A stretch of DNA of 22,761 nucleotides from a virus: the IMG/VR virus record IMGVR_UViG_3300037502_000158, positions 1 through 22,761 of that record. One strand, written 5' to 3'. This document shows positions 13,696-20,679 of this stretch, in pieces. The notes below the pieces were generated by a model. The model ran no database searches. It saw only the letters and a program-made list of their open reading frames with translations, and had not been told where the DNA came from. Each line of letters starts with the position of its first letter. Within the stretch, counting starts at the first letter, position 1. The position numbers were made by a program, and so were the translations under genes.

Positions 13696-14268
13696 ATGGA
13701 TATGCAACTAAACAGGGTATGGCGCGGCATGCATAATCGTTGTTATAACGAGAACCAAAAGTCCTATAAGAACTATGGGGCCAAGGGCATCCGCGTCTGC
13801 GAAAGATGGCACGGCAAGCAGGGGTTTAAAAATTTCCTTGCTGACATGGGTGAAAGACCCGAAAAAGGAACCATTGAGAGGATCAACTCAAATGGCAACT
13901 ACGAGCCTTCAAACTGCCGATGGGCAACACGACTTGAACAGGCTAACAACAAGTCAAACAATCGGTACATTACGATTGAAGGCGTGACGCAAACCAAATC
14001 GCAGTGGGCCAGACAGTACAACATTGGTGTCGCAATTTTTCATCAAAGGTTGCAAAATGGTATGGAGCCATTGGAGGCTTTGAAAAAGCCAGTGGCAAAA
14101 AGATCAAACTCAACCCTTTCTGATGATGACGTAAGAGAAATTCGTGACACCTATCCACTGATGACCGCAAGCGCACTTGGGGTAAAGTTTGGCGTTAGCA
14201 AAAAAGCGATCTTGAACATACTTCATAATAGGACGTATCAAGATGTGCAACAGAGTAAGGTGTCATGA
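13696..14268 (+). CDS. free-standing HNH endonuclease with C-terminal HTH
   Basis: 190 residues. The N-terminal nuclease domain has the hallmark pattern VWRGMHNRCYN, YGAKGIRVCERWHG, FLADMGERP, then the HNH core TIERINSNGNYEPSNCRWAT (59-78) and QANNKSNN. Two DNA-binding stretches follow: SQWARQYNIG-VAIFHQRLQ (102-120) and a helix-turn-helix-like segment LSDDDVREIRDTYPLMTASA, then LGVKFGVSKKAILNIL (141-176). It is of a different HNH type from the gene at 1940. It probably homes into phages lacking it. Ribosome site AAGGAG lies 5 nt before the ATG but inside a stable hairpin. Its TGA overlaps the ATG of the next gene. Confidence 0.92.
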   Translation: MDMQLNRVWRGMHNRCYNENQKSYKNYGAKGIRVCERWHGKQGFKNFLADMGERPEKGTIERINSNGNYEPSNCRWATRLEQANNKSNNRYITIEGVTQTKSQWARQYNIGVAIFHQRLQNGMEPLEALKKPVAKRSNSTLSDDDVREIRDTYPLMTASALGVKFGVSKKAILNILHNRTYQDVQQSKVS

Positions 14269-14741
14269 GTGAAGGCGGCTGGGGATCAGGTGCATGGGGA
14301 TTTGGGCCTTGGGGCAGGTCAGCTTATGATCGTTCTGTTCTTGAACTGGCTTCAGGAAACGACACAGTTGCTGTGCCGGGGGTTGAGTATCCAGCATCTA
14401 TTCTTGAAGCCGCATCGGGCAATGACCTCATGGCAGGCAACCCATACTTTGCCACCGATATTATTGAAGCAGCCAGTGGTACAGATACAATTGCAGGGGC
14501 TGCTAATTTTGGTGGAACGATTATTGAAACATCTGCTGGTGCAGACAGTATTTCAGGTTCAGCAAGCTTTATTAGTTCTGTGCTTGAGAATGCGGCTGGT
14601 AATGACCTTGTTTCAATCAACGTGGAAATGCAGCTATCTGTACTTGAAAACGCATCTGGTGCTGATAGCATCTCTGCTGTATTGTTCTGGGAGCAGATCA
14701 ATACTTCTCAAACCGCTAATTGGACTGAGATAACGACATGA
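14265..14741 (+). CDS. fibre-type protein with six short tandem repeats
   Basis: 158 residues. The N-terminus carries a Trp-Gly motif, GGWGSGAWGFGPWG. The rest is six repeats of 20-23 residues that start with a strand and a loop: SVLELASGNDTV, SILEAASGNDLM, DIIEAASGTDTI, TIIETSAGADSI, SVLENAAGNDLV and SVLENASGADSI. The invariant positions are a Glu in the strand, a small residue run, and Asp after Gly-x. Each unit probably adds one rung to a trimeric or solenoid fibre. The end, FWEQINTSQTANWTEITT, is distinct and may be the attachment end. The ATG overlaps the stop of the HNH gene, and its own TGA overlaps the next ATG. Confidence 0.8.
   Translation: MSEGGWGSGAWGFGPWGRSAYDRSVLELASGNDTVAVPGVEYPASILEAASGNDLMAGNPYFATDIIEAASGTDTIAGAANFGGTIIETSAGADSISGSASFISSVLENAAGNDLVSINVEMQLSVLENASGADSISAVLFWEQINTSQTANWTEITT
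14326..14678 (+). repeat. six-unit tandem coding repeat
   Basis: Each unit encodes a [SDT][VI][LI]Exx[SA]xGxD[TLS] core of about 12 residues plus a variable link of about 8-11. The units are diverged at the DNA level, so this is an old, selected protein repeat and not a recent expansion. Confidence 0.8.
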
Positions 14742-17296
14742 CAGTCAATTACACATCCCTTTTGGCCCTCGGTCAGCCTGTCACGGGCACCGAGTCTGGA
14801 ACTTGGGGCGACGATGTCAACAACGCCGTTACCTCATACCTTGATATTGCAATTGCGGGTACACAGACATTAAGCACTGACGGTGATGTCACGCTGACCC
14901 TGACGCAAGGTACAAGTTCAGCAACGAATATTGGGACGACATCAGCCCAGTACATGATCCTGAACTGTACGGGATCAAGAACAGCACTCAGGTATATCAA
15001 CGTACCCAATAGCAGTAAAGCCTACATTGTGATGAACAACACCTCTGGTGGGTTCAATGTCACGATCAGGGGAAGCACTGGGCCTACGACAGGTATTTCA
15101 GTCGCCCCCGGCAAACAGACTTGGGTAGCTTGGGATACCAATGCAGGTGATTTTAGAGAGATTGCATCAGGTGATGTAGATGGTCCTTCGTCCGCCACAG
15201 ATAACGCAGTGGCTCGGTTTGATGGCACCACGGGTAAGATCATCCAGAATTCAGCCGTAACGATTGCTGATACCACGGGTGACATCACAGGCGGTGCTTA
15301 TAACAAGGTCACGATTACAGCCCCGGCATCCAGTGCAACACTTACGATTGCTGATGGAAAGACGCTAACCGCAAGTAACTCGATCACGCTAGCGGGTACT
15401 GATAGCACGACAATGACTTTCCCCGGCACAAGCGCGTCGGTGGCAAGAACGGATGCAGGTCAGACTTTCACAGGTACGAATACGTTTAGCTCGGCTCCAG
15501 TTGTTTCGGCGCTGACTGCAAGCAAGCCTGTCTTTACGGATAGCTCCAAGGGATTAACGTCCACAGGAACTTTGGCAACGGATCAGGGCGGTACGGGGCA
15601 AACAAGTTATACGGCTGGTGATCTTGTTTACTACGCAACAGGAACTGCGTTTACGAAACTAGCCATAGGCGCAAGTACAACCATCCTGACCTCATCGGGT
15701 TCAGCACCTCAGTGGACTGCGGCTTCAGGGGTGACGATTGGTACGGCGACTAACCTTGCAGGTGGTGCAGCCGGGTCGGTGCCTTATCAGACGGGTTCAG
15801 GGGCTACGAGCTTCTTGTCTATCGGTACAGCTAATTTTGTTTTGACCTCTACAGGATCTGCGCCAACTTGGACCGCTAATACAGGTACGGGAAGCGTGGT
15901 TCGGGCTACATCACCGACACTGACAACCCCTGTGCTTGGTGCAGCAACAGCAACGAGTATTAATGGCTTAACGGTTTCAACAACCACGGGTACGTTAACG
16001 CTGGCTAATGGTTCATCGTTAGTGACATCAGGCGCTAACAGCATCACGTTAACGTCAACAGGCGCAACGAACGTCACGCTTCCCACATCAGGAACGCTTG
16101 CAACAACCGCAGGTACTGTCGGTACGATTTCGTTTGGAACCACGGGGCTAACACCAAGCACGGCAACATCGGGTGCGGTAACGGTTGCAGGTACGTTGAG
16201 TCCTGCTAATGGTGGTACTGGGGTTGCGAACAACGCGCTGAATACGCTTACCTTCACAGGTAACTACAGTCTTGGGCTGACCTTAAACGGCAATACATCA
16301 GTCACGCTACCTACGACAGGTACGTTGGCAACGCTGGCAGGTGCAGAAACCCTGACCAATAAGACGATTAACGGTGCCAATAACACCATCAGTAACATCA
16401 ACCTAGCATCCCAAGTCACGGGTACGCTTTCGATTGGTAACGGTGGTACGGGTAATACCGCGACTCCAACGAACGGTCAACTGCTGATTGGTAACGGATC
16501 GGGTTTCTCGATTGCCACACTGACCGCAGGTTCGGGGATCACGGTTACCAATAGTTCGGGTGGTATCACGATTGCTGCTTCGGGCGGTGGTGGTTCGGGC
16601 ACGGTTACTTCGGTTGCACAGTCTTTTACGGGTGGTTTGATTTCCGTATCAGGCTCACCGATCACCACATCAGGAACGCTTGCATTAACGGTTGCTGGTA
16701 CATCGGGCGGTATTCCTTACTTCTCTAGTGCGTCAACTTGGGCAAGTTCTTCTGCTTTAGCGGCTAATGCGATTGTGATTGGTGGTGGCGCAGGTGCAGC
16801 GCCGAGTACAACGACAACGGGTACGGGTGTTGTCACAGCCGTTGGTAATGCAGTCAACACTTCAGGCGGTTTTGTTACTCAATCAGGGACATTAGCCGCA
16901 AGCTCCTTACTGATTGGCGGTGGCGCATCAACAGCTATCTCATCAACAACCACAGGCGCAGGGATTCTGACCTTCTTGGGTACGCCATCGTCGGCTAACC
17001 TTGCAGCGGCTGTAACGGATGAAACGGGTTCAGGGTCATTGGTCTTTGCAACAAGCCCAACTCTGACAACGCCAACACTTGGCGTGGCTTCTGCAACAAG
17101 CATTAACAAGGTAGCGATCACGGCACCAGCTACAAGCGCCACGTTGACCTTGGCTAACGGTTCTACGCTGGCAACATCAGGTGCAAATAGCATCACCCTA
17201 ACATCCACGGCATCTACGAACGTGACGTTGCCAACGTCAGGAACCCTTTCTACAACTGGATTTGCTATTGCTATGGCATTAGTCTTCGGAGGTTAA
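14738..17296 (+). CDS. long Ser/Thr/Gly repeat tail fibre
   Basis: 852 residues. The N-terminal 45 residues (YTSLLALGQPVTGTESGTWG, then DDVNNAVTSYLDIAIAG) form the attachment domain common to many phage fibres. The rest is a beta-rich shaft with fibre-type motifs: TDQGGTGQTSYTAGDLVYY (near 282-300), PANGGTGVANNALNTLTFTG, ETLTNKTINGANNTISN (537-553) and IGNGGTG. A block of about 45 residues containing TLTLANGS, SITLTST and LPTSGTL occurs three times (191-235, 412-456, 792-838). The C-terminus is short and hydrophobic (GFAIAMALVFGG), with no separate receptor domain, which suggests a partner protein makes the tip. ATGA overlap with the upstream gene; GGAGG for the next gene lies in its last codons. 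Confidence 0.88.
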   Translation: MTVNYTSLLALGQPVTGTESGTWGDDVNNAVTSYLDIAIAGTQTLSTDGDVTLTLTQGTSSATNIGTTSAQYMILNCTGSRTALRYINVPNSSKAYIVMNNTSGGFNVTIRGSTGPTTGISVAPGKQTWVAWDTNAGDFREIASGDVDGPSSATDNAVARFDGTTGKIIQNSAVTIADTTGDITGGAYNKVTITAPASSATLTIADGKTLTASNSITLAGTDSTTMTFPGTSASVARTDAGQTFTGTNTFSSAPVVSALTASKPVFTDSSKGLTSTGTLATDQGGTGQTSYTAGDLVYYATGTAFTKLAIGASTTILTSSGSAPQWTAASGVTIGTATNLAGGAAGSVPYQTGSGATSFLSIGTANFVLTSTGSAPTWTANTGTGSVVRATSPTLTTPVLGAATATSINGLTVSTTTGTLTLANGSSLVTSGANSITLTSTGATNVTLPTSGTLATTAGTVGTISFGTTGLTPSTATSGAVTVAGTLSPANGGTGVANNALNTLTFTGNYSLGLTLNGNTSVTLPTTGTLATLAGAETLTNKTINGANNTISNINLASQVTGTLSIGNGGTGNTATPTNGQLLIGNGSGFSIATLTAGSGITVTNSSGGITIAASGGGGSGTVTSVAQSFTGGLISVSGSPITTSGTLALTVAGTSGGIPYFSSASTWASSSALAANAIVIGGGAGAAPSTTTTGTGVVTAVGNAVNTSGGFVTQSGTLAASSLLIGGGASTAISSTTTGAGILTFLGTPSSANLAAAVTDETGSGSLVFATSPTLTTPTLGVASATSINKVAITAPATSATLTLANGSTLATSGANSITLTSTASTNVTLPTSGTLSTTGFAIAMALVFGG
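15905..16105 (+). repeat. fibre repeat block, copy 1
   Basis: Encodes residues 390-456: ATSPTLTTPVLGAATATSIN followed by TLTLANGSSLVTSGANSITL and TNVTLPTSGTLAT. It is paired with 17048-17251. The two copies are clearly alike in protein and similar but not identical in DNA. A third, more diverged copy of the second half lies at about 15308-15442. Confidence 0.85.
17048..17251 (+). repeat. fibre repeat block, copy 2
   Basis: Encodes residues 771-838: ATSPTLTTPTLGVASATSIN followed by TLTLANGSTLATSGANSITL and TNVTLPTSGTLST. It is the second copy of the block at 15905-16105 and ends close to the C-terminus of the fibre. Confidence 0.85.
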
Positions 17297-17297
17297 C

Positions 17298-17681
17298 ATG
17301 GCGGCCCCAAATATAGTTTCTGTAACGAGTATCGTGCCACACACGGTATCTATCACCCCTGCTGATACCTCACGAAATGCTCTAGTGACGGCACCATCCA
17401 CAGGGGCAACGCATAAGATCAACTCGATCTTAATAGCGAATATTGATGGAACAGCGTCGTATTACGCCACAGTAGAATTAAGGCTGGCAGATGGCACAAC
17501 GTATCGATATTTATCCTATTTGGTATCTGTTCCAGCGGGTGGCACGGTGGAGTTGATGACCACAGGGACGTCACTTTATTTGCTAGATACAAGCGTGTCG
17601 GGTGAAGCTTCAACACTGTGGGCGACGAGTTCCACAGCATCTAAATTGACGTATACCTGCTCTTACACGACGATTTCTTAA
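17298..17681 (+). CDS. small fibre-module structural protein
   Basis: 127 residues, beta-type, no membrane segment. ATG 17298 has GGAGG (17288-17292) at 5 nt. Sequence features: VSVTSIVPHTVSITPADTSR, NALVTAPSTGATHKINSIL, and YYATVELRLADGTTYRYLSY followed by VSVPAGGTVELM. Similar small proteins of about 120 residues occur after fibre genes in uncultured phages (from memory). It may be a fibre cap, a tail-knob protein or a small head protein. I cannot name a family. Confidence 0.75.
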   Translation: MAAPNIVSVTSIVPHTVSITPADTSRNALVTAPSTGATHKINSILIANIDGTASYYATVELRLADGTTYRYLSYLVSVPAGGTVELMTTGTSLYLLDTSVSGEASTLWATSSTASKLTYTCSYTTIS

Positions 17682-17691
17682 GGTGTAGATC

Positions 17692-18630
17692 ATGGCTCAA
17701 TTTCCTTCTCCGACAAATGCTAGTGGTATTTGGGGTTTAAATGAAGTTAGAAATGCGTTGATGGGTGGTAACTGGCCGCCTCAAGCTATCAACGTCCAAT
17801 TTCTTGTTGTTGCTGGAGGCGGTGGTGGTGGGGGCGTGATTGGTGGTGGTGGGGGCGGTGGCGGTTTAATAACGGACACTACAGATGGCCTCTATTTAAA
17901 ATTAGCAACAAATTACACAGTTACTGTAGGGGGTGGCGGTTCTGGCGGACCTTCCTCAGGCGGAGGAGGCAATGCAGGAACTCAAGGAAGTAATTCGGTT
18001 TTTAGTACGATAACAAGCACAGGAGGTGGAAGAGGTGCTTACAGTGTTGCTTCCGGGAATGGCGGTAGTGGCTCAGGAGCGCCGGGAAGTGCGCCTCCGG
18101 GTAATACTTTCGGTGGATCGGGAAATACACCTTCAGTAACTCCTTATCCTTCACAAGGTAATAATGGAGGGACATCTCCTAACTCTAATACTTGTGCCGG
18201 TGGTGGTGGCGGTGCAGGAGCCGTTGGTGGTAATGCTTCGGCGTCGCCAAATGTAGGCGGCAATGGCGGAGCCGGTCTTTCCTCTTCTATTTCAGGATCG
18301 TCAGTAACTTATGCTGGCGGTGGTGGTGGTGGTGCTTTTTCTGGAACTGGCGGAACCGGTGGATCTGGAGGAGGTGGTGCAGGAAGAGGAGGTAGTACAG
18401 TTGGTGGAGCTGGAACGGCAAATACAGGCGGCGGTGGTGGTGGTGCTGGATATTCTGGATCAGATGTAGCAGGAGGTGCAGGTGGTTCTGGCGTAGTAAT
18501 TCTTAAATATCCTGATACCTACACAATCTCCAATCCGGGTGGAGGGCTAACTTTTAGCACACCTGCGGCGTCAGGCGGCTTTAAGGTAACAACATTCACG
18601 GCTGGGACAGGAAGTGTGCAATGGACTTGA
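17692..18630 (+). CDS. polyglycine adhesin-like fibre protein
   Basis: 312 residues. A short N-terminal domain (MAQFPSPTNASGIWGLNEVR, then NALMGGNWPP) is followed by residues 38-270 with repeated runs of five to eight Gly (LVVAGGGGGGG, YAGGGGGGAF, NTGGGGGGAGY), separated by short variable loops. The end of the Gly region reads GGSGVVILKYPD, and a 40-residue C-terminal beta domain follows (NPGGGLTFSTPAASGGFKVT). This is the glycine-rich phage protein type; in phage S16 gp38 such runs pack as polyglycine-II helices that display the receptor-binding loops. A receptor-binding role is therefore likely but inferred. Start ATG 17692 follows AAGGTG. It overlaps the next gene by 10 bp. Confidence 0.85.
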   Translation: MAQFPSPTNASGIWGLNEVRNALMGGNWPPQAINVQFLVVAGGGGGGGVIGGGGGGGGLITDTTDGLYLKLATNYTVTVGGGGSGGPSSGGGGNAGTQGSNSVFSTITSTGGGRGAYSVASGNGGSGSGAPGSAPPGNTFGGSGNTPSVTPYPSQGNNGGTSPNSNTCAGGGGGAGAVGGNASASPNVGGNGGAGLSSSISGSSVTYAGGGGGGAFSGTGGTGGSGGGGAGRGGSTVGGAGTANTGGGGGGAGYSGSDVAGGAGGSGVVILKYPDTYTISNPGGGLTFSTPAASGGFKVTTFTAGTGSVQWT

Positions 18631-19229
18631 GCATACATAATTTGTTCCCTACTGCTGTTGGATTTGCTGAACTTAACAGACCCTTGTCAGATGAGGAGTT
18701 GTTCTTTGTCCGTCAGTTAGAGACAAGACAAAACACGGGGAATACTACAAGCACAGATAATTTTGTCTTGCGTAGCCCTGTTTTGACTTCACTACGGTCG
18801 TTTATTGAAGATTCGGTTGCTGAGTATTTCAAAGCCACAACGAATCCAAAACACGATGTCACGTTACGGGTGACGCAAAGCTGGGTTAATTATTCAGAAC
18901 CTGGGCAGTATCACCACAAACACGCACACCCAAATAGTTTCATCTCAGGGGTGTTCTACATTCAGACCAATCCTAACGACAAGATTTATTTTTACCGATC
19001 AGGCTGGCAACAAATCAAGTTTCCTCCGGCTGAGTGGAATACCTACAATTCAGAGTCTTGGTGGTATGAAGCTGTAGCAGGCAAACTTATTCTTTTTCCT
19101 TCTTCGTTAGAGCATATGGTGCCGACCGTTGAAGGGGATGTGGTCAGAATTAGTTTGAGTTTTAATACGTTTCCCGTTGGAATGGTCGGCGAGGAAGTAG
19201 ATTTAACCGCACTTAGATTGGAGGCGTAA
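18621..19229 (+). CDS. 2OG-Fe(II) oxygenase-like protein
   Basis: 202 residues. The pattern fits the phage/bacterial family 2OG-FeII_Oxy_5: QYHHKHAHPNSFISGVFYIQ at 97-116, with candidate iron ligands among His98-His103; KLILFPSSLEHMVPTV at 155-170, with His165 as the distal ligand; and RISLSFN at 176-182, with Arg176 as the likely 2-oxoglutarate anchor. A SWVNYSEPGQ strand precedes the His motif. Such enzymes hydroxylate or oxidise a substrate using O2 and 2-oxoglutarate; the substrate here is unknown. The gene overlaps the adhesin gene by 10 bp and touches the next gene, so it is expressed with fibre proteins. A role in modifying a virion protein is an inference. Confidence 0.85.
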   Translation: MDLSIHNLFPTAVGFAELNRPLSDEELFFVRQLETRQNTGNTTSTDNFVLRSPVLTSLRSFIEDSVAEYFKATTNPKHDVTLRVTQSWVNYSEPGQYHHKHAHPNSFISGVFYIQTNPNDKIYFYRSGWQQIKFPPAEWNTYNSESWWYEAVAGKLILFPSSLEHMVPTVEGDVVRISLSFNTFPVGMVGEEVDLTALRLEA

Positions 19230-19609
19230 TGGCGCACTATGCTTTCCTGGATGAAAATAATCTTGTAACGGAAGTCATCACCGGAAAAGACGAGGGTGAA
19301 GAAGGTCGTGATTGGGAGCAATGGTACGGCGACTTCCGAGGGCAAGTTTGCAAGCGCACTAGCTACAACACGGTCGGTGGCATTCACAGTAAAGGCGGCA
19401 TACCATTCCGCAAGAACTATGCAGGGATTGGCTACGTTTATGACGCACAGCGCGATGCTTTTATCCCACCAAAGCCTTTTAACTCTTGGGTGCTAGTTGA
19501 ACAAACCTGTCAATGGGAAGCACCTGTAGCGATGCCAACCGACGGGCAGATGTACTCATGGGATGAAGCGACCACTTCGTGGAAAGTCAATGAACCCGCT
19601 CAAGCTTGA
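19229..19609 (+). CDS. conserved fibre-region protein (AGIGYVYD type)
   Basis: 126 residues. Begins MAHYAFLDENNLVTEVITGK and carries CKRTSYNT, RKNYAGIGYVYDAQRDAFIP, PKPFNSWVLVEQTCQWEAPV and the end DGQMYSWDEATTSWKVNEP. This is a recurring small protein near fibre genes in many uncultured and marine phages. The Trp/Tyr/Pro-rich body suggests a compact beta protein; it may be a fibre-tip, chaperone or neck protein. There is no catalytic motif. The start overlaps the previous stop by one base (TAATG), and the next gene starts 20 bp before its end. Confidence 0.8.
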   Translation: MAHYAFLDENNLVTEVITGKDEGEEGRDWEQWYGDFRGQVCKRTSYNTVGGIHSKGGIPFRKNYAGIGYVYDAQRDAFIPPKPFNSWVLVEQTCQWEAPVAMPTDGQMYSWDEATTSWKVNEPAQA

Positions 19610-19751
19610 TCTCACACTTGATGAAGTCAACACGGTATTAGATGCGCTAGGGAATCTGCCCTATAAGCAAATAGCACCGTTGTTTGAGAAGATCAAATCC
19701 CAGGCTGTAGCGCAGTTGCAGCCAGAGGAACCCAAGGCTGATCCGCAGTAA
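19590..19751 (+). CDS. short conserved phage protein (LTLDEVNTVLDALGNLPY)
   Basis: 53 residues from ATG 19590, which overlaps the previous gene; an in-frame ATG at 19563 lacks a ribosome site. The core LKLDLTLDEVNTVLDALGNL, PYKQIAPLFEKIKSQAVAQL is a helical hairpin seen as a tiny stand-alone protein in many phages, usually next to tail or lysis genes. It probably acts as a small dimer or regulatory partner. Function unknown. The ribosome site is weak (GGAAAG at 3 nt), so expression may rely on coupling. Confidence 0.75.
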   Translation: MNPLKLDLTLDEVNTVLDALGNLPYKQIAPLFEKIKSQAVAQLQPEEPKADPQ

Positions 19752-19756
19752 CGATC

Positions 19757-20173
19757 ATGGACGACAAAACCCACGAACTAGCGGTTCTCAAAGCGCAAGC
19801 CAAGATCAAGCTAGAAGAACTAAAGGCCCAAGACTCTGCCAAGGAAGTTGCTGGCAAAGCGATTGGCGAGGACGGGCTTCTTTACATCTTCCTCATCGTA
19901 CTCGTGGGTGTCGGCGCATCCCTGTTCTTAGAGGGCGAGAAAATCGCTGCCGTTATGGGACTTCTTGGCGCTTCGCTAACTGCCTTGATTCAAATGCTCA
20001 ATGGCATTGCAGGCACCGCTGCCAAACAGGAAAAGCCAGAGTTTGAAGTCATCAAGGATCTTATCCATCGTCTTGACAAACTAGACCGTGCCGAGCAACC
20101 CATGCAAGTTGATGTGGAAGGCACCAAGGTAACAGTTAAGAAGGGCCAAGATGTTGTAACCGCTAAGGGGTAG
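19757..20173 (+). CDS. two-helix membrane protein, holin candidate
   Basis: 138 residues. A Lys/Glu-rich N-terminal helix (1-37) is followed by two hydrophobic segments: about 40-58 (GLLYIFLIVLVGVGASLFL) and 62-86 (IAAVMGLLGASLTALIQMLN, then GIAG). A charged cytoplasmic tail with Lys and Glu follows (87-138). Two membrane helices with charged ends directly before a second membrane protein and a GH24 endolysin fit a holin or antiholin that triggers lysis. No Shine-Dalgarno is visible, so it may be translated by coupling with the gene 5 bp upstream. The holin role is from context and topology. Confidence 0.72.
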   Translation: MDDKTHELAVLKAQAKIKLEELKAQDSAKEVAGKAIGEDGLLYIFLIVLVGVGASLFLEGEKIAAVMGLLGASLTALIQMLNGIAGTAAKQEKPEFEVIKDLIHRLDKLDRAEQPMQVDVEGTKVTVKKGQDVVTAKG

Positions 20174-20175
20174 TC

Positions 20176-20679
20176 ATGCTTTCACTGTTATCAACGCTTG
20201 GTGGTTTGCTGATCTCAGGCCTCCCGAAACTCCTTGATTATTTCCAGAATAAAGCTGATCAAGCCCATGAGCTTGAGTTAGCAAGGATGCAATCGGAGCG
20301 CGAACTGGCCTTAGCCAAGGAAGGTTTTATAGCCCAACAGCGGGTGGAAGAGATCCGCACTGATCAGATTGCCATGCAGACTGACGCTCAAATGACAGTC
20401 GCTGCGCTAGACCATGACAAGATGGTGATGGAGAAAAGCTCCCGGTGGGTTGTTAATTACATCGGCACCGTAAGACCTAATGTCACTTATCTGCTGATCC
20501 TTGAACTGATTGCTGTTAATGCGGTACTTGCTTATTACGTTTGGCATCACCCGCATCTTGTGCAATCTATGGAGGATTTAATCAAGGTTGCTGAGATTAT
20601 CTTTAGTGATGATGAGATGGCGATGCTTGGCGGCATCATAGGGTTTTGGTTTGGCTCTAGAAGTTGGAACAAAAAGTGA
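20176..20679 (+). CDS. second membrane protein, 3TM-holin-like
   Basis: 167 residues. The N-terminus is amphipathic and hydrophobic (LLSTLGGLLISGLPKLLDYF), then a coiled coil at 24-85 rich in Glu, Gln and Ala (HELELARMQSERELALAK). The membrane part at 100-160 reads VRPNVTYLLILELIAVNAVL, AYYVWHH, then DDEMAMLGGIIGFWFGSRSW. The FWFGSR ending and the RP-containing helix resemble holin families with three membrane segments found in phages and gene transfer agents. The gene lies between another membrane protein and the lysozyme. It could be the main holin and the first the antiholin, or the reverse. ATG 20176 has AGGGG upstream. Confidence 0.75.
   Translation: MLSLLSTLGGLLISGLPKLLDYFQNKADQAHELELARMQSERELALAKEGFIAQQRVEEIRTDQIAMQTDAQMTVAALDHDKMVMEKSSRWVVNYIGTVRPNVTYLLILELIAVNAVLAYYVWHHPHLVQSMEDLIKVAEIIFSDDEMAMLGGIIGFWFGSRSWNKK

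Noticed and set aside
15787-16257. Val/Pro-rich open frame on the - strand inside the fibre gene
   Set aside because: It is the mirror of Thr/Gly/Ser-rich repeat codons. Composition alone explains the open frame; the same holds for 6651-7211 and 4382-4906.
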